A DNA stretch of 55,300 nucleotides from an uncultured Lachnospiraceae bacterium. Its GTDB lineage: Bacteria; Bacillota; Clostridia; Lachnospirales; Lachnospiraceae. Positions 33,162-41,306 of this stretch are shown piece after piece; positions within the stretch are counted from its first letter, which is position 1, and every line of letters starts with the position of its first letter. The translations under genes and the position numbers were made by a program. The notes under the pieces are model-generated. The model was given only the letters and a program-made list of their open reading frames with translations. It was not told the DNA's origin and did not search any database. The stretch is taken from the NCBI GenBank assembly GCA_910588535.1, contig CAJUOO010000015.1, positions 1-55,300 of the forward strand, read 5' to 3'.

Positions 33162-34313
33162 ATGAGAAAGAATTACATACATAAAACCCTTCTCCTTCTT
33201 GTTTTATCAACAGCACTGTCTCTAAGCGGCTGCGGCAGTAAGGGAGAAAAGAACAATCAGACAGGAATGGAAGCTTATCAGAAAAAGGATTATGCCACCG
33301 CAATCAAATCCTACTCTGCCGCCATCACGCAGGATAACCGCAAGGCCGATTACTACATTAATCTTGCTATGGCATATGTGGAGACAGGAGAATACGAAAA
33401 TGCGCTAACTCAGATTGGTTTTGCTCTGGAACTGGAACCAAAAAATCAATCTGCTTACCGCTCCAAGGGCATTATCCACATCGCTCTCAATGACTTTGAA
33501 AATGCTATCTTGGCATTGGAGCAGGCACTTCATCTTGCTGACGGTTTTGTGGGAAATATGGAGTATGATATTCTTGATTATCGGGCAGTGGCAGAATCCA
33601 AGAGCGGGAATTACAAAAAGGCGATCGACACCTATACGATTCTCCTCAAGGTGGGCTATAAGCCCTCAGAGCATTATTATCTTCGCGGATGCTCCTATCT
33701 TCTTAATAATGAAATGGAATCCGCCAAGTCAGACTTCTCTCATGCGATTGAGAATCAAAAAAACAGCTATACCCTATATCTCAATATATATCAGGCACTG
33801 AGCCAATATGGCGCAGAGGAAGAAGGCAGCTTATATCTTCAAAAAGCCTTGACACTTGATCTGGGAAAGAAGGAGGACACCTTCTCCAAAGGTAAGATCT
33901 ATTATTATTTAGGAGATTACACCAACGCGATCACTTACCTTTTAAAGGAACCCCGCAATCCTGAATCCAACCTCTATCTCGGAAAAATCTATATGGCAAC
34001 CGGAGATACAACACAGGCATTTCTCACCTTTCAGCAATATCTGGAATCAAGCCCTGACAATGGAGATGTCTATAACCAGCTTGGCATGATGCGCTTCGAG
34101 GAAGGAGCTTATCAGGAAGCTCTTAACTATTTTCAGTCCGGCCTTGGCTGCAATGACTTAAGCGCAAGGAAATCTCTGGCGTTCAACGAGGCAGTCACCT
34201 ACGAATATATGCTAGATTTCAGTACAGCAAAAGAAAAATTTAAGGCGTACATTGATTCCTACCCCGATGATGCACAGGCAATAAAGGAATATGAATTTCT
34301 AAAAAGCAGATAA
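33162..34313 (+). CDS. TPR-repeat lipoprotein
   Basis: 383 residues from the ATG at 33162 (GGAGG 6 bp upstream). Signal peptide with lipobox LSLSGC (Cys near 24), then about nine tetratricopeptide repeats (AYQKKDYATAIKSYSAAITQ; YETGEYENALTQIGFALELE-type units; VYNQLGMMRFEEGAYQEALN). It is predicted to be anchored outside the membrane as a scaffold; no partner is evident. The gene lies 85 bp before hflX, separated by the structured leader. Confidence 0.85.
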   Translation: MRKNYIHKTLLLLVLSTALSLSGCGSKGEKNNQTGMEAYQKKDYATAIKSYSAAITQDNRKADYYINLAMAYVETGEYENALTQIGFALELEPKNQSAYRSKGIIHIALNDFENAILALEQALHLADGFVGNMEYDILDYRAVAESKSGNYKKAIDTYTILLKVGYKPSEHYYLRGCSYLLNNEMESAKSDFSHAIENQKNSYTLYLNIYQALSQYGAEEEGSLYLQKALTLDLGKKEDTFSKGKIYYYLGDYTNAITYLLKEPRNPESNLYLGKIYMATGDTTQAFLTFQQYLESSPDNGDVYNQLGMMRFEEGAYQEALNYFQSGLGCNDLSARKSLAFNEAVTYEYMLDFSTAKEKFKAYIDSYPDDAQAIKEYEFLKSR

Positions 34314-34323
34314 TATCTATATC

Positions 34324-34398
34324 CTGCTTTCAAGCTTGTGGTCCGCGCTGTATCCACAGGCTTGTTATGTATAGAAAGCAGCGCAGAAATGAGGAAAT
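34324..34398 (+). promoter_or_regulatory. Pseudoknot-capable leader of hflX (family D, copy 2)
   Basis: Hairpin arms CAAGCTTGTGG (34331-34341) and CCACAGGCTTG (34354-34364), loop GCGCTG (34345-34350), downstream complement CAGCGC (34379-34384), ribosome site GAGGA (34391-34395). In addition CTGCTTTC (34324-34331) can pair with GAAAGCAG (34374-34381). That helix shares bases with the pseudoknot arm, so the two folds exclude each other. It is about 80% identical to the thiI leader. Confidence 0.7.
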
Positions 34399-35649
34399 AT
34401 GGCAGAAATATTATATGAGACCAAACAGAAGACAGAACATGTCATTCTTACAGGCGTATGTACATCTGAGCAGAGTGACACGGAAGCTTCTTTAGATGAA
34501 TTAGAAGATCTTGCCAAGACAGCAGGTGTTATCTGTGTTGGGAGGATGATACAGAATCGTGAAAGCGTCCATCCGGGCACATATCTTGGCAAAGGAAAGC
34601 TTGAAGAGCTACAGACTCTGCTGGATCAGACACAGGCTGATGCCGTTATCTGTGACGACGAGCTGTCACCAGCACAGCTTAAAAATATGGAGGAGGCACT
34701 AAAGGTCAAAATTATTGACCGCACACTTTTGATTCTTGATATTTTCGCATCACATGCCAGCACCAGCGAGGGAAAACTTCAAGTCGAGCTCGCACAACTT
34801 AAGTACCGCTCCTCCCGTCTTATTGGCCTGAGAAACTTCTCGCGCCTTGGAGGCGGAATCGGAACCAGAGGTCCCGGTGAGAAAAAGCTGGAGACGGATC
34901 GCCGCCTTATTCGCGACAGGATCTCCCATCTTAATAAGGAACTGAATGAAGTGAAAAGGCAACGTCAGGTGACACGCAAACAGAGGAGCAAAAATCACGC
35001 TCTCATCGCCGCCATTGTAGGCTACACAAACGCTGGAAAATCCACTCTTCTCAACCACCTGACGCAGGCATGTGTACTTGAGGAGGACAAGCTATTTGCA
35101 ACATTGGATCCCACGACAAGAAATCTGTCCCTCCCCAGCGGGCAGGAACTTCTGCTCACTGACACGGTAGGCTTTATCCACAAGCTCCCTCACCACCTGA
35201 TTGACGCATTCCGCAGCACTCTGGAGGAAGCAAAATACGCCGATCTGCTGTTACATGTCGTGGACTGCTCCAACCCCCAGATGGATCTTCAGATGCAGGT
35301 TGTATACGAGACTCTCAAGCAGCTTGGCATCCAGAACAAACCTATAATTACGCTCTTTAACAAACAAGATAAACTTGCAAAGCCCATTATTTTACGTGAT
35401 TTCAACGCAGATAAAACTCTCACCATCTCAGCAAAAAAGGAGGAAGGACTCGATGAGCTGCTCTGCACAATAGAAAATATATTAAAAGAACAAAAGATCT
35501 ATATCAGTTGTACCTACCCCTATACAAGCGCGGGCAAAATACAACTCATACGAAAAAATGGCCAGCTTATCAAAGAAGAATATGTGTCAGATGGTATTTT
35601 TATAGAAGCCTATGTACCACAGGAAATCTATCACACGGTTATGCCGTAA
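34399..35649 (+). CDS. hflX: Ribosome-associated GTPase HflX
   Basis: 416 residues. N-terminal HflX domain (TYLGKGKLEELQTLL; RNFSRLGGGIGTRGPGE), coiled linker at 175-205, then the G domain with Walker A GYTNAGKST at 208-216, DTVGFIHKLPHHLIDAFRST and the NKQD motif. HflX splits stalled or heat-damaged 70S ribosomes, and its homologues give macrolide and lincosamide tolerance in some Gram-positives. The leader is the notable part: its 3' end carries the ribosome site next to a pseudoknot shared with thiI. Confidence 0.94.
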   Translation: MAEILYETKQKTEHVILTGVCTSEQSDTEASLDELEDLAKTAGVICVGRMIQNRESVHPGTYLGKGKLEELQTLLDQTQADAVICDDELSPAQLKNMEEALKVKIIDRTLLILDIFASHASTSEGKLQVELAQLKYRSSRLIGLRNFSRLGGGIGTRGPGEKKLETDRRLIRDRISHLNKELNEVKRQRQVTRKQRSKNHALIAAIVGYTNAGKSTLLNHLTQACVLEEDKLFATLDPTTRNLSLPSGQELLLTDTVGFIHKLPHHLIDAFRSTLEEAKYADLLLHVVDCSNPQMDLQMQVVYETLKQLGIQNKPIITLFNKQDKLAKPIILRDFNADKTLTISAKKEEGLDELLCTIENILKEQKIYISCTYPYTSAGKIQLIRKNGQLIKEEYVSDGIFIEAYVPQEIYHTVMP

Positions 35650-35829
35650 GAATATAACACATTATTTTTTGAACTACACGCCAATTTCACTATGGAGCTG
35701 TCGCATTAAGAAAAACATATACAAATTATTGTAAGACAGTGCTGCATTTTATACTATATCTTGTATAGGTAACGCTTATCGCGATAGCTTTGTATCAATC
35801 AAGATGTGTAATTATCTTTCGACACTTAT

Positions 35830-35858
35830 CACACAGGGGATCTCTTCTCCCCTGTGTG
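35830..35858. terminator. Hairpin between converging hflX and HPr genes
   Basis: CACACAGGGGA and TCCCCTGTGTG arms form an 11-bp stem with a short loop. There is no long T-run, so termination strength is uncertain. The segment 35650-35829 shows nothing else. Confidence 0.5.
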
Positions 35859-35874
35859 TAAATCTTTCTGTACT

Positions 35875-36132
35875 CTACAAATTTTCCTCCACAAATTTTT
35901 TAAGCTCCTCACACGCTTTGTCCTCCTCCTCGCCTTCTAGCAAAAAGACGACCTCCTGACCTTTTGTCACTCCCATATTAGTGACGGCAAGAATCTTCTT
36001 GGCATCTGCTGTTTTATCTTTACACTTTAGCGTGATCGAGCAATGATACTCATTTGCCTGCCTTACTAACAAGCCAGCCGGTCTTGCGTGCAGTCCCACT
36101 GGCTCCTTGATCACATAAGAAAACTGCTTCAT
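35875..36132 (-). CDS. ptsH: HPr phosphocarrier protein (His15 present, Ser46 replaced)
   Basis: 85 residues from the ATG at 36132 (GGGAG upstream). The active-site loop VGLHARPAGLLV carries the phosphocarrier histidine. The usual regulatory segment KSIMGVMSLG reads KKILAVTNMG, so the HPr-kinase serine is a lysine. The protein could pass phosphate in the PTS but should not take part in Ser46-dependent catabolite repression. No ptsI is adjacent. The Crh-like gene at 15897 has the opposite pattern. Confidence 0.88.
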   Translation of the reverse strand: MKQFSYVIKEPVGLHARPAGLLVRQANEYHCSITLKCKDKTADAKKILAVTNMGVTKGQEVVFLLEGEEEDKACEELKKFVEENL

Positions 36133-36290
36133 AATCAAACTCCCTTCTAAAATAATATATTATTTTGTCCATGATCTGGATTTCTAATCATACATCCACT
36201 TGATTGCAACATCTCAAAAGCATGGATCAATAAAATAATGACAAACCTTCCTCAAAAATATACATATCTCCCTCCCCATTTTTATTATGG

Positions 36291-36319
36291 TTGACGCCAT
36301 CCCAAATAAGTCTTATAAT
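36291..36319 (+). promoter_or_regulatory. Sigma-A promoter of trkA-trkH
   Basis: TTGACG (36291-36296), 17-bp spacer, TATAAT (36314-36319), 77 bp before the trkA ATG. Confidence 0.75.
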
Positions 36320-36395
36320 CAGATCGATGTTTATATTTTCTTTACTTTTATAAAATATTTTACTATAGTACCTCTTAGAAAGGTGAACGATAACC

Positions 36396-37763
36396 ATGAA
36401 AATCATTATTGTAGGCTGCGGCAAGGTAGGCTGTGCCCTAGCTAAGCAGCTCAGCAGAGAAAAACATAATATCACTGTTATTGATACCAATTATTCTCTG
36501 GTACATACTGTCTCCAACAGCAATGACGTGATGGGCATTGTGGGAAATGGTGCCAGCAACACAGTGCAGTCTGAGGCAGATATTGAACACACAGATCTTT
36601 TTATTGCTGTCACCGGCTCCGATGAATTGAATCTGCTCTGTTGTGTTATAGCCAAAAAGGCGGGCGACTGTTCTACCATCGCCAGAGTCCGCAATCCTAT
36701 ATACAGCCAAGAAACCAATTTTATTCGGCAAGAGTTAGGATTGTCCATGATCATTAATCCTGAGTTTGCCGCCGCCGCTGAGATTGCAAGGCTTCTTCGT
36801 TTTCCAAGGGCAATCGAGATTGATGTCTTTGCAAAGGGACGAGTGGAGATGCTGCGCTTTAAGGTTCCATCTGGATCACAGCTTCACAACACAGCCCTTA
36901 AGGATCTTTCTTCCCAGATTCGAAGCGAGGTTCTTATCTGCGCCGCGGAGCGAAAGGATGAGATCTATATCCCCTCTGGTAATTTTGTGATAAAGGAAGG
37001 AGATATTCTCTCTATTCTTGCATCACCGAAAAATTCCAGTGATTTTTTCCGCAAGATCCATCTGGAAACCAATCAAGTAAAAAATGCAATTATCGCCGGA
37101 GGCGGAGAGATCTCCTATTATCTTGCAAAAATGCTTCTCGCAATGGGTATTAAGGTGAAAATCATCGAGATTAACCCACAAAGATGTGATGAATTAAACG
37201 ATCTGCTGCCCAAGGCCACCATTCTAAATGGGGACGCCAGTGACGAGTCCCTTTTATTGGAGGAGCATATTGAGCTGGCAGAATCTTTTGTCGCGCTCAC
37301 CAATATGGACGAGGAAAATATTATTCTCTCCCTTTATGCAAAAAATAAGGTAAAGTCTAAAATTGTGACCAAGATCAATCGCCTGAATTTTGACGATGTC
37401 ATCCACACGCTGAATCTGGACAGCGTCATCTACCCTAAACACATTACAACAGAGTATATTATCCAGTATGCGCGCGCAAAAAATAATTCCATCGGCAGCA
37501 ATATCGAGACATTGTACAAGCTTATGGATGACCGCGTGGAGGCCCTTGAATTTGCAATTAATGATTCCACGCGCATTACAGGGATTCCGCTATATAAATT
37601 AAAGCTTAAACCAAATCTGTTAATTGGCTGTATCACACGCTCTGGACAGGTTATTATCCCCGGCGGACAAGATATGCTGAAATCTGGCGATACGGTTATT
37701 GTGGTGACAACCAACACAGGACTTCAGGATGTCCATGATATTTTACGTGAGCAGGCGGGGTAA
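36396..37763 (+). CDS. trkA: Trk potassium uptake regulator TrkA
   Basis: 455 residues: two RCK_N/RCK_C units. The first NAD-binding Rossmann fold is MKIIIVGCGKVGCALAKQLS; the second begins near NAIIAGGGEISYYLAKMLL (about residue 230). Both have an acidic residue at the end of the second strand (TVIDTN; KIIEIN). RCK_C parts end each half (LHNTALKDLSSQ; ITGIPLYKLKLK). It forms a cytoplasmic ring that gates TrkH with nucleotides; c-di-AMP is a known ligand of RCK_C domains in Firmicutes. Confidence 0.94.
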   Translation: MKIIIVGCGKVGCALAKQLSREKHNITVIDTNYSLVHTVSNSNDVMGIVGNGASNTVQSEADIEHTDLFIAVTGSDELNLLCCVIAKKAGDCSTIARVRNPIYSQETNFIRQELGLSMIINPEFAAAAEIARLLRFPRAIEIDVFAKGRVEMLRFKVPSGSQLHNTALKDLSSQIRSEVLICAAERKDEIYIPSGNFVIKEGDILSILASPKNSSDFFRKIHLETNQVKNAIIAGGGEISYYLAKMLLAMGIKVKIIEINPQRCDELNDLLPKATILNGDASDESLLLEEHIELAESFVALTNMDEENIILSLYAKNKVKSKIVTKINRLNFDDVIHTLNLDSVIYPKHITTEYIIQYARAKNNSIGSNIETLYKLMDDRVEALEFAINDSTRITGIPLYKLKLKPNLLIGCITRSGQVIIPGGQDMLKSGDTVIVVTTNTGLQDVHDILREQAG

Positions 37764-37769
37764 CGACAT

Positions 37770-39206
37770 ATGAATTATTCAATTATTATCTATATTATTG
37801 GCTATGTTTTACAGATTGAGGGATTGTTTCTTCTTCTGCCCTGCCTAACAGCTCTGTGCTACCGCGAATCAAGCGGCTTTGCCTTTCTTTTTACGGCAGT
37901 TCTATGTTTTCTGCTCGGCAAGGCTGCAACCTTTCGAAAGCCCAAAAATACTGTATTTTATGGAAGGGAGGGCTTTGTCACTGTCTCCATGTGCTGGATC
38001 GTCCTCAGTATATTTGGAGCACTGCCATTTTTGCTTAACGGAGATATTCCCTCCGTGCCAGACGCACTGTTTGAGACAGTTTCTGGCTTTACAACAACAG
38101 GATCAACCATTCTCACCGATATTGAATCTCTGTCAAAATGTTCCTTATTTTGGCGTAGCTTTACTCATTGGATCGGTGGAATGGGCGTGTTGGTCTTTGT
38201 TCTCGCCGTTCTTCCAATCGCGGGCGGCGGCTCTCAGATGTACCTTATGCGCGCAGAGAGCCCCGGACCTTCTGTGAATAAGCTGGTTCCGCGGGTAAAG
38301 AACACTGCCATGATCTTATATGGAATTTACATCGTTATCACAATTATAGAGATCATTCTCCTGCTAATTGGCGGCATGCCTCTCTTTGACGCTTTAACCT
38401 CCGCTTTTGGAACAGCAGGAACCGGAGGCTTTGGCATCAAAAATGACAGCTTTGCCAGTTATTCCGTTTTTTGTCAGGGAGTCGTCTCTATATTTATGAT
38501 TTTGTTTGGTATTAATTTTAATATATACTATCTTCTTCTTTGTAAGAAACACAAACAGGCCTTTCAATCGGACGAGCTTCGCATGTACCTCGCTGTAATC
38601 CTTGCATCAACAGTATTTATTGCCTTCAATATCAGGCATCTCTTCCCCGGCTTTCAGGCTTTGCACCATGCTCTGTTTCAGGTTGGCTCTATTATCACTA
38701 CTACAGGATTTGCCACACAGGATTTTAATACTTGGCCAGAGCTTTCTAAGATGATATTGATCTTTCTGATGTTTTTTGGAGCGTGTGCGGGCAGCACAGG
38801 AGGAGGAATTAAGATTTCACGAATCCTTATCTTAATGAAATCAATAAAAAAAGAACTGTTCTCCATCGTCCACCCAAGAAGTGTACAAAAAATCCGCGTG
38901 GATGGACAAGTTATTGAACATGATGTCATTCGATCTGTCAATGTTTTTATGGCGGCGTATCTTCTGATTATCATGCTTTCCATTCTAATCGTCAGTCTGG
39001 AGAACAAAGATACTGTAAGCACTGTCACATCTGTTATAACAACACTCAACAATATCGGTCCGGGATTGGAGCTTGTGGGACCTGTGGGCAATTTCTCATC
39101 CTTTACCGCATTGTCCAAATTTGTCTTTCTGTTTGACATGCTTGCAGGAAGACTTGAGATCTTCCCTCTGCTCATTCTCTTTATGCCAGATACTTGGAAA
39201 AAATAG
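37770..39206 (+). CDS. trkH: Trk potassium uptake channel subunit TrkH
   Basis: 478 residues, about ten membrane helices and four pore loops. The filter-like segments are ETVSGFTTTGSTIL, FGTAGTGGFGIK, GSIITTTGFATQDF and VITTLNNIGPG. The first helix pair and length match TrkH rather than the shorter KtrB. It starts 6 bp after trkA, so the two are translated together and form one K+ uptake system. Confidence 0.94.
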   Translation: MNYSIIIYIIGYVLQIEGLFLLLPCLTALCYRESSGFAFLFTAVLCFLLGKAATFRKPKNTVFYGREGFVTVSMCWIVLSIFGALPFLLNGDIPSVPDALFETVSGFTTTGSTILTDIESLSKCSLFWRSFTHWIGGMGVLVFVLAVLPIAGGGSQMYLMRAESPGPSVNKLVPRVKNTAMILYGIYIVITIIEIILLLIGGMPLFDALTSAFGTAGTGGFGIKNDSFASYSVFCQGVVSIFMILFGINFNIYYLLLCKKHKQAFQSDELRMYLAVILASTVFIAFNIRHLFPGFQALHHALFQVGSIITTTGFATQDFNTWPELSKMILIFLMFFGACAGSTGGGIKISRILILMKSIKKELFSIVHPRSVQKIRVDGQVIEHDVIRSVNVFMAAYLLIIMLSILIVSLENKDTVSTVTSVITTLNNIGPGLELVGPVGNFSSFTALSKFVFLFDMLAGRLEIFPLLILFMPDTWKK

Positions 39207-39261
39207 ACCAAAACAGAGAATCAGCCACTTGTAAAGTGACTGATTCTCTGTTTTGGTCTAT
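39204..39261 (+). terminator. Long hairpin terminator after trkH
   Basis: Near-perfect palindrome of about 24 bp per arm (ACCAAAACAGAGAATCAG and complement) that begins at the trkH stop codon. The stop lies inside the stem. Confidence 0.75.
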
Positions 39262-39377
39262 CCATGTCTGTGAGCATTAATAAGTTATCATAACGATCTT
39301 TTTCTCTTCATAAAACAAACTGTTTTCGCCCATCTTTTTCTTTTGTATTAAGCTTTATCTCTTATTCTATCTCAAAC

Positions 39378-40748
39378 TTAATATTTTCCAAATCCTGAGC
39401 CAAGTGAGATAATCTTCTCATTCTCATCAGATTCCGGTGAATAAGAGGAGTACCCTGTGGAACCTCCGTAATAGGAACTGCCTCCATCACTGCTAATTGT
39501 GTACCTGCTGTCCAAAGTGTAGCTTCCAACCGTCTCCTTCAGTCTGATAGCCTGCGTGGAAAGCTCCTCGCTCGCCGCAGCACACTCCTCGCTGGTTGCA
39601 GAATTCGTCTGAACTACCTGTGACACTTGGCTGATCGCCTGATCAATCTGTGCGACTGCTGTCGCCTGTTCATTGGAGGACTGAGCGATATTGCTGATAA
39701 GAGATACACTTCTTCCAATTGCATTCACAATCTCATCCAATGCTTTCTCTGTCTCCTCTGCAAGCTTTGAGCCATTCTTTACTTTGTTAATAGAGTCCTC
39801 AATCATCTCCTCGATCTCGCTCGCCGCAGATGAACTCTTTGCTGCCAAGCTTCTGACTTCCTCGGCCACAACCGCAAATCCCTTGCCTGCTTCTCCTGCC
39901 CTTGCTGCCTCCACTGCCGCATTCAGGGATAGAATATTGGTCTGGAAGGAAATATCATTAATTACTTTAATAATCTTTGAAATATTCTCTGATGCCTGAT
40001 TGATCTCATTCATCGCGTGGATCATATCCTTCATCTGAGCATTTCCGCGGCCTGCATCCTTCTTGATATCCTGTACCAATGCGTTGGTCTCATTCGCCTG
40101 CGCTGCGTTTGCCTTAGTCTTTTCTGCGATCTCATTAATAGAAGCATTTACCTGCTGCAATGCACTTGCCTGCTCTGTAGAACCCTGTGCCAGTGACTGG
40201 CTTGCACTTGCAACCTGATCTGCTCCCGTTGTCACTTGGATGGCGGACTCACGAATTCCCCCAAGCATGCGATTGTTATCCTCAATTAAATCTCTAAGTG
40301 CCTTGCCCAACAGATCCTTATCAGAACGTGGTGTGATACTCACAGCAAGGTTTCCCTTTGCAATCTGTTCTGCAACCTCTGCCTGTGAGCGTGCTCCTGC
40401 TATCATCTGCTGAATGGCGTCAGTCAACACACCAAATTCATCGTCGCGCTCCTTCTCGATCTTAATATCTACCTCACCCAAAGCTATCTTTTTGGATGCA
40501 TCTGTTATCTTCTCCATGCTCACGCGGATAATTCTTACCACGCTAAACTCTATTGCCAACCCAAATATCGTGCTGATTGCTCCCAGAGCCACCACAAAGA
40601 TCTGTACTCCTTCCGCGTATTTCAATGGATTTGATGCCTTCATAATCTGGTTCAATGCCAGTATCTGCAAAACGCACATTGCAATATTTAATAGAACCAA
40701 TATACTAAAGCCCACAATTAACCTTGTTTTTATCGTTACACTTTTCAT
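39378..40748 (-). CDS. Chemoreceptor with almost no extracytoplasmic domain
   Basis: 456 residues. Two transmembrane helices (about 9-31 and 47-70) are separated by only ~15 residues, so no periplasmic ligand domain exists. HAMP follows, then an extended HAMP-like linker, the signalling domain with the hairpin tip core ISFQTNILSLNAAVEAARAG and GFAVVAEEVRSLA, and a Gly/Ser/Tyr-rich C-terminal tail. It may sense membrane state or cytoplasmic cues. GGAGG precedes the ATG; the gene follows cheW by 18 bp and closes the chemosensory run. Confidence 0.92.
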   Translation of the reverse strand: MKSVTIKTRLIVGFSILVLLNIAMCVLQILALNQIMKASNPLKYAEGVQIFVVALGAISTIFGLAIEFSVVRIIRVSMEKITDASKKIALGEVDIKIEKERDDEFGVLTDAIQQMIAGARSQAEVAEQIAKGNLAVSITPRSDKDLLGKALRDLIEDNNRMLGGIRESAIQVTTGADQVASASQSLAQGSTEQASALQQVNASINEIAEKTKANAAQANETNALVQDIKKDAGRGNAQMKDMIHAMNEINQASENISKIIKVINDISFQTNILSLNAAVEAARAGEAGKGFAVVAEEVRSLAAKSSSAASEIEEMIEDSINKVKNGSKLAEETEKALDEIVNAIGRSVSLISNIAQSSNEQATAVAQIDQAISQVSQVVQTNSATSEECAAASEELSTQAIRLKETVGSYTLDSRYTISSDGGSSYYGGSTGYSSYSPESDENEKIISLGSGFGKY

Positions 40749-40766
40749 TCTCTTTCCTCCATCCTG

Positions 40767-41285
40767 CTATTCCTCAAGCTCTGCAAAACTATCTGCCTGC
40801 TCTGCAATGCTACTATCCTCATCATGCAGAAACTTATCCAGATCCAGCAATAGCTTTACGCTATCTCCTGTTTTGCCAATTCCATACACATATTTATTCT
40901 GAACCTTGTTGCTGCGTCCAATGGATGGAGGAGGTAGGATATCCTCTTCCTCTATTGTAACTACCTCTGCAATTCTCTCTACTATTAATCCGACAACCGT
41001 TGCCTTGACATCAATCACGATAATACAGGTTCTGTCGTTGTATTCCAGCGGGGGCTGATTAAACCGAAGCGCCACATCCACAACAGGAATAATCTTTCCT
41101 CTTAGATTAATAAGTCCCTTAATATAGCTTTCCGTCTCCGGTATCACTGTTATCCTCTGAAACGGGATAATCTCATTGATATACTCAATGCCAATGGCAA
41201 AATATTCATTGCCAGACTTAAATGTCATATACTTATCCCTCTGTGTAATTCCCTCAGATAACTCTGTTGTCATCTCCTCAGACAC
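40767..41285 (-). CDS. cheW: Chemotaxis adaptor CheW
   Basis: 172 residues from a GTG at 41285 (AAAGGAG 8 bp upstream). CheW fold: YMTFKSGNEYFAIGIEYINE, ITVIPETESYIKGLINLRGK, IIPVVDVALRF and VGLIVERIAEV. It couples CheA to the receptor encoded next. An acidic tail follows the fold (AEQADSFAELEE). Confidence 0.93.
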   Translation of the reverse strand: MSEEMTTELSEGITQRDKYMTFKSGNEYFAIGIEYINEIIPFQRITVIPETESYIKGLINLRGKIIPVVDVALRFNQPPLEYNDRTCIIVIDVKATVVGLIVERIAEVVTIEEEDILPPPSIGRSNKVQNKYVYGIGKTGDSVKLLLDLDKFLHDEDSSIAEQADSFAELEE

Positions 41286-41306
41286 ACTCTCATCTCCTTT
41301 CCCTGT

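Noticed and set aside
36320..36395. c-di-AMP (ydaO-type) riboswitch before trkA
   Set aside because: The leader is only ~70 nt and AT-rich without the expected long paired structure.
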